Shown here piece after piece: positions 1 to 5,356 of a stretch of 8,842 bases of DNA (the stretch's first letter is position 1; every line of letters starts with the position of its first letter). The position numbers were made by a program, and so were the translations under genes. The DNA lies in contig JAZGDL010000136.1 in assembly GCA_036477795.1 (NCBI GenBank), positions 1-8,842 on the forward strand, written 5' to 3'. Origin of the DNA: JAZGDL01 sp036477795. Its GTDB lineage: Bacteria; Planctomycetota; Phycisphaerae; UBA1845. The notes beneath the pieces are model-generated. The model was given only the letters and a program-made list of their open reading frames with translations, ran no database searches and was not told where the DNA came from.

Positions 1-414
1 CACGTCGTCGGAGTCGCCCAGCTCGGCGTAACAGAATTGCTCCCTGCCCGTCAACCGGAACATGGCGACGTCACCCGTTAGGTCAACACCGAGCACCTCC
101 AAGGGGTAGATCTCACCGTCGCTCAGCCCGCCGAAGCCTTTCCGCTTCCGCATCAAGGAGGCCACCACGTGATAGTTGGTCAGACCGACTCCCGTCCGGT
201 CAATCACAACACCCGATCCGTGGGCCGACCGATTCTCATCGAGAATGGACACGCATGCCGGCACAATCCGCTGGATCGTTTCGATGCGCTGGCGCTCCAT
301 TTCGAGGATGCGCAGGCGCATGGAGTCGCTTACCTGCTCGGCCGCCGCCGGGAGGACCATGGCCCACAAGCACAGTGAGGCAACGCTCATCACACCAGCT
401 CGATCAAAGCTCAT
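1..414 (-). CDS. Exported trypsin-like (HtrA/DegP-type) serine protease, N-terminal part
   Basis: 138 codons run to the window edge in frame, so the gene continues to the left. I chose the ATG at 414, inside the end of the preceding gene (its stop is at 404-406), because it adds an Arg to the signal peptide (MSFDRAGVMSVASLCLWAMV, cleavage near AAAEQ). The ATG at 390 is an in-frame alternative; neither has a strong SD, so translational coupling is likely. After a helical stretch (RLRILEMERQRIETIQRIV) comes the chymotrypsin-fold core: GSGVVIDRTGVGLTNYHVV, with the catalytic His at residue 82, and LGVDLTGDVAMFRL, with the catalytic Asp at residue 115. The catalytic Ser (GNSGGP motif) would lie outside the window. 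The protein is predicted to be periplasmic or secreted and could clip or refold partners encoded upstream. No PDZ domain is in view. The family assignment is sure; DegP-type function is inferred. Confidence 0.9.
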   Translation of the reverse strand, partial: MSFDRAGVMSVASLCLWAMVLPAAAEQVSDSMRLRILEMERQRIETIQRIVPACVSILDENRSAHGSGVVIDRTGVGLTNYHVVASLMRKRKGFGGLSDGEIYPLEVLGVDLTGDVAMFRLTGREQFCYAELGDSDDV

Positions 415-1978
415 CCCCCGCAGAAGGCAACGTTGCGGGCGGTCTTATCAACCGGGCGTCGGCCCAGTCGGCGTGGTCCGACAGATCCAGATCTTCACCG
501 AATTCAACGATCAACGAAAGCAACGCTACGCCTCTGAGGTCGACGGTGAGGTTACGCGGCGGATCGCGCCCGGTCACCGGTCCGCTGTCGAACAGCGATC
601 GGCCGTCGCCCTCGATCCTGAACACCACGTTACCGCGGGGGCGCACGGCGTCGTCGATGCCGATGGTAGTTGCGAAGGTCTCATAGGCGTTGTCGATCGC
701 GTATTCCAGGGTGCTCCTGGCATGGACGCCGAGGCCTCGCTGAAACTGTTGCCCGTCGATGGCCAGCGGCCCGTTTGACACGCTCCGGTCAAAGCGCGCC
801 GGCACCGGCGGATGCACCAGGCCGCGGGTATCCTCCCGCGCCGGCGTCAGCCCGCTCAAGTACACGACACGATCGCTGCGAAACTCGATCCATGCCAGCC
901 GGTCCACCGCGATGTCGATCTCGTCGGCGAAGACCGTGCCGAAACGAATTGTGGGACAGGCTTTCCAGTCTGTCGTTTGACCGGCTGGAAAGCCGGTCCC
1001 ACAAATAGGTCGGGCGGCGAATGATGTTCCGTCGTCCAGGTGCACCGTCGCCGGCCATCGCTCGCCGCTTTCCAGGCCCGTCGCGAACACGACGCCCACA
1101 ACGCGGTCGAAAGCAAAGGCCCGCTCTTTCTTGTTGAACAGTATCCGCCCGCCTTTGGGGCCCAGCGTGACCAAGCGGCCGCGGATGGTGCCAACCTCGC
1201 CGCGATGCAGCGTGACCAGCACGTCCTTGCCCGCCAGCCGGTTTGCCAGGGCGTCGTCGAAGACCTTCCGGGCTTTGGGGCCCGCCTGTCCCACAGTATT
1301 TCTTGATGCGGCAAGAGCTTTGGAGGTCTGGCCTAGCCAGATGCCCGCCAGCGACGCGAACGAGAGCTTGACCCGATCCTTATCCGAGCCCCAAGCGCCA
1401 GCGCGGGGTCTCCCAACCTTGAGCGACGTGCCGCTAATGACTACCGCTTCGGCGGAGGGCTCATCCGCGGGCACAGGCCTGGCCAGCACCCCGCGCAACG
1501 CACCACCGGCCGCCAGATAGAACACCGCTTCCTCACGGTTGCGGTTTGGCAGAACCCGCGCTGGCGCTTGGGGCTCGGATAAGCTCTCACTACCGGCGCC
1601 GAACTGCGCACGATGGTTCAATACGGAGTCGGCACCGTGGAAACGGATCAATCGCAGTTCGTCCAGCGGGACGGTGACATGTGTCCCTCCCGATTGCGGA
1701 TTCCCCTTCGTCCCTTCGTCCCTTCGTCCCTCCGTCCCTTTTTCTGGACACTCCAGCAGGATTCCGTCGGCGGCGACCCTTATTAGACTTCCCGTGAGGC
1801 TGGTACCGTCGATGCGCACCACTTCCGCAGAAACCAGCGGATTCGAATGTGTGGTCTTGACTGCACCGCCGGCTGCACAGCGCGAAACCAAGAACAATGC
1901 CCAGAGAACGACAACAGGTCTTATCCGAGCCCCAAGCGCCAGCGCGGGGTCCCCCAATCTCGGTCGAAGTGGCGTCAC
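404..1978 (-). CDS. Exported NPCBM-domain (carbohydrate-binding) protein, invaded by repeats
   Basis: 524 residues from a GTG at 1978 that overlaps the preceding stop as GTGA; AAGAAG lies 2 nt and AGGAG about 14 nt upstream, so coupling probably matters more than the SD. A signal peptide is visible at about residues 20-38 (VVVLWALFLVSRCAAGG). The middle carries repeated small beta motifs of the form 'DG..l.G.l......i.l' (residues about 50-78, 160-220, 255-300). The C-terminal domain, about 391-515, matches NPCBM (PF08305): FQRGLGVHA, TIGIDDAVRPRGNVVFRIEG, DGRSLFDSG and DHADWADARL. NPCBM modules bind glycans in secreted proteins, so a cell-wall or polysaccharide ligand is likely, though the planctomycete versions are untested. 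The frame absorbs at least five repeat insertions: three copies of one element (1380-1416, 1546-1582, 1921-1957), a hairpin (948-1006) and an octamer tract (1702-1741). Its last 11 nt overlap the next gene. Confidence 0.9.
   Translation of the reverse strand: MTPLRPRLGDPALALGARIRPVVVLWALFLVSRCAAGGAVKTTHSNPLVSAEVVRIDGTSLTGSLIRVAADGILLECPEKGTEGRRDEGTKGNPQSGGTHVTVPLDELRLIRFHGADSVLNHRAQFGAGSESLSEPQAPARVLPNRNREEAVFYLAAGGALRGVLARPVPADEPSAEAVVISGTSLKVGRPRAGAWGSDKDRVKLSFASLAGIWLGQTSKALAASRNTVGQAGPKARKVFDDALANRLAGKDVLVTLHRGEVGTIRGRLVTLGPKGGRILFNKKERAFAFDRVVGVVFATGLESGERWPATVHLDDGTSFAARPICGTGFPAGQTTDWKACPTIRFGTVFADEIDIAVDRLAWIEFRSDRVVYLSGLTPAREDTRGLVHPPVPARFDRSVSNGPLAIDGQQFQRGLGVHARSTLEYAIDNAYETFATTIGIDDAVRPRGNVVFRIEGDGRSLFDSGPVTGRDPPRNLTVDLRGVALLSLIVEFGEDLDLSDHADWADARLIRPPATLPSAGDEL
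948..1006. repeat. Element B: long-armed hairpin inside the NPCBM gene
   Basis: Arms of about 25 nt, ATTGTGGGACAGGCTTTCCA... (948-972) and CCGGCTGGAAAGCCGGTCCC... (981-1006), pair at about 21 of 24 positions around TCGTTTGA. Translated on the minus strand as CGTGFPAGQTTDWKACPTI at residues 326-343, between two beta-rich segments. REP-like hairpins with GGCTTTCC/GGAAAGCC arms are familiar to me from planctomycete genomes. Confidence 0.85.
1270..1297. repeat. Possible decayed half of element B
   Basis: The minus strand has TGTGGGACAGGC (13 nt in all shared with the left arm of element B) followed by GGGCCCC...AAAGCCCGG, a small hairpin. It is short enough to be chance. Confidence 0.3.
1380..1416. 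repeat. Element A, copy 1
   Basis: A 28-bp core (1380-1407) beginning TTATCCGAGCCCCAAGCG and ending CCAGCGCGGG, then GTCTCCCAA. On the minus strand it is read as GRPRAGAWGSDKD. The core holds an imperfect palindrome, CCCCGCGC / GCGCTTGGGG. Confidence 0.85.
1546..1582. repeat. Element A, copy 2 (inverted)
   Basis: The same 28-bp core as at 1380-1407, in reverse complement (1555-1582). On the minus strand it is read as SLSEPQAPARVLP. The far flank (TTTGGCAGAA) matches the CTCCCAA-type flank of copies 1 and 3 in reverse. Confidence 0.85.
1702..1741. repeat. Period-8 tract (CTTCGTCC type) inside the NPCBM gene
   Basis: Four to five units of CTTCGTCC/CTCCGTCC, preceded by GATTGCGGATTCC, the same heptamer-to-octamer junction as at 3118-3134. 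Translated as KGTEGRRDEGTKGNPQ at about residues 80-95. Confidence 0.85.
1921..1957. repeat. Element A, copy 3
   Basis: Identical 28-bp core at 1921-1948 in the orientation of copy 1 but in a different frame, read as GDPALALGARIRP. It lies between the start codon and the signal-peptide core of the NPCBM protein. Confidence 0.85.
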
Positions 1979-3243
1979 GGCTTCTTGGCCAACTCCTGAT
2001 AGTACTGTTCCACAAGCTGACGATAACGCGAGGGAAAACTGTCGCGCAGCGCTTGCAGAATCTTCTCCCGTTCAGCCGGCGGCATCGTTCCCCACGCTTC
2101 GCCGGGACGAATGCGTCGGGTCATGCGCAGATTCTCCGCCTGGCTGCCTCCGCCGGGAAGCTTGGAGTCCTGCATGGGAGAGGAGGGCGACTTGTTGCTG
2201 TTCGATCCGGAGCCCGAGCCCGATCCGCTGGAGCTCTGTTCCTTCTTCTCGGCCTCCTCGATCAGGCGGTCCAGCAGTTCAATGGCCCGTTGCTGCCTTT
2301 GTTGAACGGTTTCGTCGCTGTAGTTGTGGCCCAGGCGCCGACCGGCGTAGTTCATCAGATCAGCCACGTCACCTATTTGCTCCGGTTCACGGCGCCGAAG
2401 CTCGGCCAGCATCTGCCGGGCGCTGATCCGAAACCGTGGCGGAGCGTCGGGGTAGCGATCCAACATGCGTATCAGAGATCGCCCCGCTGCGGCGTATTCA
2501 AGATTCCCCAGTTGCACATATCCGCGCAAGAACGCGACCTCGGCGGCGTAGTAGGTGTGAAGATCGACACCGGTGGGATCGTTCAACAAGGCCTCGATCC
2601 TGGCAGCCGCGTCCTCCAACCGGTCCTGCTCCACCAGACACTTGGTCGCGAACACCGACGCGTTGGCTGACACATAAGGATCGTCGCCGGACGCCAGTTT
2701 CTCCATCACCGCGAATGCCCCGCCGTAATCCGCTTCCTGAAAGGCGTCCAGACCTTCACGAAATCGCGGGGACAGAACCGCCAGGGCCTCGACCAGAAAA
2801 TCCTCGGGATGATCCTGCGATTGCCGTTTGGCCCAGGCATCAGCCACAAACCGCCGCGCCTCCGGGACGAACGCCTCACGCCGTGCCACATGATCGAGAA
2901 AGGCCCGCATGGTCTCATCCGCGATACGGGTGCCACTGGCGGCTTGTCCGCCAGTGCGGACGTCGCCCCACACCGGCGGAACCCCCACCCAGCAAATCGC
3001 AAGCAAGAATAGGCACGAAGGCACGAAGGCACGAAGGCACGGGTGCCCCACTCCTTCGACCGATTGACGATTGACGATTGGGGATTGGGGATTGGGGATT
3101 GACGATTGACGATTGACGATTGGGGATTCCCCTTCGTGCATTCGTCCCTCCCCTTCGTGCCTTCGTGCCTCCGTGCCTTCGTGCCTTCTTCCCTCCCCTC
3201 CGTGCCTTCGTGCCTTCGTGCCTTCGTGCCTTCTTCCCTTCAC
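1975..3243 (-). CDS. Exported helical-repeat (TPR-like) protein with repeat-built N-terminus; start uncertain
   Basis: 422 residues from the GTG at 3243, which overlaps the upstream stop as GTGA and has a GGAG 8 nt upstream (3252-3255). If this start is used, residues 1 to about 62 are pure repeat translation (GTKARRHE-type octapeptides, then NRQSSIPNPQS from the heptamers). A hydrophobic signal-like segment follows at about 65-88 (CLRAFVPSCLFLLAICWVG), itself partly octamer-encoded. A GTG at 3050 is the alternative start and would give a normal-length signal peptide, but its GAAGGA is directly adjacent, which is too close for a ribosome site. The mature part is helical: residues about 188-272 look like TPR/SEL1-type helix pairs (EQDRLEDAAARIEALL, YAAEVAFLRGYVQLGNLEYA). 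A Ser/Gly linker lies near 330-350, and the C-terminus has a conserved-looking WGTMPPAEREKILQALRDSF then PSRYRQLVEQYYQELAKK. A scaffold role in the envelope complex is inferred; no catalytic motif seen. Confidence 0.85.
   Translation of the reverse strand: MKGRRHEGTKARRHGGEGRRHEGTEARRHEGEGRMHEGESPIVNRQSSIPNPQSPIVNRQSVEGVGHPCLRAFVPSCLFLLAICWVGVPPVWGDVRTGGQAASGTRIADETMRAFLDHVARREAFVPEARRFVADAWAKRQSQDHPEDFLVEALAVLSPRFREGLDAFQEADYGGAFAVMEKLASGDDPYVSANASVFATKCLVEQDRLEDAAARIEALLNDPTGVDLHTYYAAEVAFLRGYVQLGNLEYAAAGRSLIRMLDRYPDAPPRFRISARQMLAELRRREPEQIGDVADLMNYAGRRLGHNYSDETVQQRQQRAIELLDRLIEEAEKKEQSSSGSGSGSGSNSNKSPSSPMQDSKLPGGGSQAENLRMTRRIRPGEAWGTMPPAEREKILQALRDSFPSRYRQLVEQYYQELAKKP
2190..2240 (-). other. 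Ser/Gly/Asn linker coding region
   Basis: Encodes SSGSGSGSGSNSNKS-type low-complexity sequence at about residues 335-352 of the TPR-like protein. It is probably a flexible linker between the helical part and the conserved C-terminal motif. Confidence 0.7.
3012..3040. repeat. Inverted period-8 tract (GCACGAAG)
   Basis: About 3.5 perfect units of GCACGAAG, opposite in orientation to the tract at 3129-3240. On the minus strand it encodes CLRAFVPSCL, which forms the front of the signal-like hydrophobic segment of the TPR-like protein. Confidence 0.85.
3062..3124. repeat. Period-7 tract of nine units, GATTGAC and GATTGGG
   Basis: Nine exact heptamers in the order AC, AC, GG, GG, GG, AC, AC, AC, GG, followed by GATTCC, which leads straight into the octamer tract. 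It is reminiscent of the heptanucleotide short tandem repeats (STRRs) known from filamentous cyanobacteria. The minus-strand reading has no stops, while the plus-strand reading contains TGA in every cycle. Confidence 0.9.
3129..3240. repeat. Period-8 tract with three sub-arrays (CTTCGTGC type)
   Basis: Three consecutive arrays, each closing with TCCCTC or TCCCTT: about 3129-3149, 3150-3195 and 3196-3240. The last two end in GCCTTCTTCCCT. The right end touches the stop codon of the coiled-coil gene at 3240-3242. Together with the inverted tract at 3012-3040 it could form a long foldback around the heptamers. Confidence 0.9.
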
Positions 3244-5330
3244 GATCCACTCTCCAGTTCATGCATTTCCACGGCGATCTCAGCCGCTTCCTTCTGGCGC
3301 TCGGTCACGGCCTCGGTCGCCTTATGCAACGATGACTCACTTTCGGTCCCCGCTTGGCGCTCCGTTTCGATGACCCCGGTACGATCGTGCACACGCACCT
3401 GCAATGAACGCAAGAGCTTCAATTCAGCCGACGTGGGCAAGAGCGGCTGCTCCTCGGGCGAAGGCCCGCTCTGTCCCTGCTGTGACTCCAATTGACGCTG
3501 TTTCTCTTCAATCGCTTCAACAAGATCCTTGAGAGTATCGACGATTTCCTCCTCCATCGTCTGAGTGAGCAAGCCTACATTCAGTTGCTCCAGGCGATCC
3601 GCAACCGCGTGCATGTCCTCGGACAACTGCTTCAATATCGCCGGGAACACTACCGTGGTCCCCTCTTCTTCGAGCACGTGCAGGGCCTTGGATGCGGCAA
3701 GCCCCAAACCGTCCTGCGACTGGGCCAGCTCCGCCGCCCGCAACCGCTCAGCCCGCTTGAAATTGTCCGGGCCGATAGTGTGGAGCTCGACCGTGCCGGC
3801 GTTGATCTCCAACTGCGTCACCAGCATGGCACGAAAGCGGGATTCGAGATCTCGCAGGATTTCCTCCTGCTCCTCCTGACGAAGCTGGCGGAGCACCTCC
3901 TCCAACTCAGCCATGGCGTCTCCCAACTCCGCCAAGGCTTTGTCTTGATCCTCGGTGGCCTCACGCGGCTGTTTCTGCTCCAGATCGTCGGTGGCGTCTT
4001 CCATGTGCTTTTGGGCCTGCTGGACCTGCTCTTGGCCGGGGCTCTGCTGACCGCCGGATTTGTCGCCCTGTTGACCGCCTTGCTTACCTCCCTGTTGACC
4101 GCCTTGCTTACCTCCTTGCTGACCTCCCTGTTGACCGCCTTGTTGGCCGCCTTGCTGGCCGCCCTGCTGCTCACCGCCGAGTTGTTGACCCAGCGCCCGG
4201 GCCTTTTCCGAGAGCTCCCGTTGTGCGTCCGCCAGCTTTTTCTCATACGATTCGTCGTCGAGGGCCTTCAGCGCTTCCGCCAGCTTGTGGCGTGCACGCC
4301 GGAGGTTCTCGCCCGCCCGCTTCTGGTCCTCGGAGGCGGACGGAGTGTCAGCCTGCTGCAAATCGGATCGGGCATCGTCCATATTCTGTTGGGCGGACTG
4401 TAGATCGGATGCCGCCTGCTCGATCGACTGTGAGCCATCCCCTTGCGGTGAACCGTCACCGGAACCACCGTGAGGATCCCCCTTCGTCCCTTCGTCCCTT
4501 GGTCCCTTCGTCCCTTCTGCCCCACCAGGGGATGCGCCGTCTCCGGGTTGGGCACCTTCCTGCGGCTCCCCCGCTCCCTTACGGTTGCGGCTCTGTTCCG
4601 GCGACTGGCCGCCGGGCGTGCCGCTCATCTTCTTGATCTGCTCCGCCAGCCTCTTGGTGTCTTTGGCTATTCCGGCTTGCTGATTGCCGAGACTCTTGTG
4701 CTCCGCGGCATCACCGGGGCGGCTTTGACGCGTCGCTTGCTCAGTCTCCGATTGCCGGCGAATGATCTCGTCCAGCCGTTTGATCGCCTCGCGCAACTGT
4801 GCCGCCCGCCGCCGCCGTCCAATCGAGTCAGCCGTATCGGAGCGCAACACGCGCTGCTGTTGCAACAACTCTTCGACCTTGGCCTTGGCCTCTTCGAGCT
4901 CGAAGATCTTCCGATCCCGCTCTTCATCCGCGGTGACCTTCTCCGTCAGCGCCCGCAGAATAATCTCGAGGTCTTCGACCAGTTTCCCCTGGATCTCACC
5001 GGCTTCGTTCAGACGGGAACTGTCCGCGAGCAGTTCCAGGAGCTTTTCGACACGATGGCCGATCCCCAGCTCACCGCTACGTTCCAGGGCCGCAGCCAGC
5101 CGGTCCGCGTTTTCCGGCTCCTGCTCCGCCAGCGATTCACGAAGGCGGAACATGCGGTCCTCAAATCGGGTGAGCCGCTCCTGGATCATCCCCTGCTTAG
5201 CCACCAGCGGATTGACGACTTCATCCTCAGTGGGCGACAAGTCCGACTGCTGGCCCACCGTGCCCGAACTTGACAACAAGGTCAGCACCGCCGCCCAGGA
5301 CATGTTTCTGCACCATCTCAACCCTGACAT
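3240..5330 (-). CDS. Exported Gln/Gly-rich coiled-coil protein (planctomycete-type)
   Basis: 696 residues from the ATG at 5330. The start is fixed by AGGAGG 8 nt upstream and by a good signal peptide (MSGLRWCRNMSWAAVLTLLS, cleavage near GTVGQ). The same frame runs open further upstream to 5480, but that stretch is antisense-free overlap with the preceding gene and has no signal sequence. After the signal peptide the protein is heptad-like and highly charged (LTRFEDRMFRLRESLAEQEP onward). Around residues 271-287 there is an octamer-repeat insert (EGTKGPRDEGTKGDP). At about 381-429 there is a QQGG/KQGG tetrapeptide array. The C-terminal third holds the segment most conserved in my memory of planctomycete homologues: AGTVELHTIGPDNFKRAERL and KALHVLEEEGTTVVFPAILK, then TQTMEEEIVDTLKDLVEAIE. 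No enzymatic motif is seen. It probably acts outside the cytoplasmic membrane as a partner of the preceding TM protein, as in fused DUF4175 proteins (inference). Its stop overlaps the next start as GTGA. Confidence 0.9.
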   Translation of the reverse strand: MSGLRWCRNMSWAAVLTLLSSSGTVGQQSDLSPTEDEVVNPLVAKQGMIQERLTRFEDRMFRLRESLAEQEPENADRLAAALERSGELGIGHRVEKLLELLADSSRLNEAGEIQGKLVEDLEIILRALTEKVTADEERDRKIFELEEAKAKVEELLQQQRVLRSDTADSIGRRRRAAQLREAIKRLDEIIRRQSETEQATRQSRPGDAAEHKSLGNQQAGIAKDTKRLAEQIKKMSGTPGGQSPEQSRNRKGAGEPQEGAQPGDGASPGGAEGTKGPRDEGTKGDPHGGSGDGSPQGDGSQSIEQAASDLQSAQQNMDDARSDLQQADTPSASEDQKRAGENLRRARHKLAEALKALDDESYEKKLADAQRELSEKARALGQQLGGEQQGGQQGGQQGGQQGGQQGGKQGGQQGGKQGGQQGDKSGGQQSPGQEQVQQAQKHMEDATDDLEQKQPREATEDQDKALAELGDAMAELEEVLRQLRQEEQEEILRDLESRFRAMLVTQLEINAGTVELHTIGPDNFKRAERLRAAELAQSQDGLGLAASKALHVLEEEGTTVVFPAILKQLSEDMHAVADRLEQLNVGLLTQTMEEEIVDTLKDLVEAIEEKQRQLESQQGQSGPSPEEQPLLPTSAELKLLRSLQVRVHDRTGVIETERQAGTESESSLHKATEAVTERQKEAAEIAVEMHELESGS
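3252..3255 (-). promoter_or_regulatory. Probable ribosome binding site for the GTG at 3243
   Basis: GGAG, 8 nt before the GTG at 3243 and inside the last codons of the upstream gene. It supports the upstream GTG over the alternative GTG at 3050, and so supports translation of the repeat tract that follows. Confidence 0.45.
4045..4190. repeat. 12-bp coding array, QQGG/KQGG
   Basis: About ten to twelve imperfect 12-bp units encode GGQQGGQQGGKQGGQQ-type tetrapeptides at about residues 381-429 of the coiled-coil protein. The period is a multiple of three, so unlike the other repeats this array behaves like a normal in-frame protein repeat. Confidence 0.85.
4473..4520. repeat. Period-8 tract (CTTCGTCC type) inside the coiled-coil gene
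   Basis: About four units of CTTCGTCC (one CTTGGTCC) starting GGATCCCCCTTCGTC. Translated on the minus strand as EGTKGPRDEGTKGDP at about residues 271-287, between low-complexity segments. Confidence 0.85.
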
Positions 5331-5338
5331 CACCGCTA

Positions 5339-5344
5339 CCTCCT
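5339..5344 (-). promoter_or_regulatory. Ribosome binding site of the coiled-coil protein
   Basis: AGGAGG on the minus strand, 8 nt before the ATG at 5330. It is the best Shine-Dalgarno in the window and decides the start of the gene, because the frame is open for 150 nt further upstream. It lies in the 26-nt gap after the upstream stop at 5357-5359. Confidence 0.8.
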
Positions 5345-5356
5345 GCGCTTCCTTGG

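Noticed and set aside
404..418. C-terminal GDEL as an ER-type retention signal
   Set aside because: KDEL-like signals are eukaryotic; here it is simply the end of a bacterial exported protein.
1539..2426. Plus-strand frame of about 295 codons
   Set aside because: Antisense to the TPR-like and NPCBM genes, crossing both; Arg/Pro/Ser-rich composition typical of GC-rich shadow frames.
3012..3240. CRISPR array
   Set aside because: The repeats are 7 or 8 bp and directly adjacent, with no unique spacers and no cas genes nearby.
3492..4403. Long plus-strand frame of about 300 codons (Leu-rich)
   Set aside because: It is the exact antisense of the coiled-coil gene; its LLTALL runs come from the QQGG array read backwards, and no start site or signal supports it.
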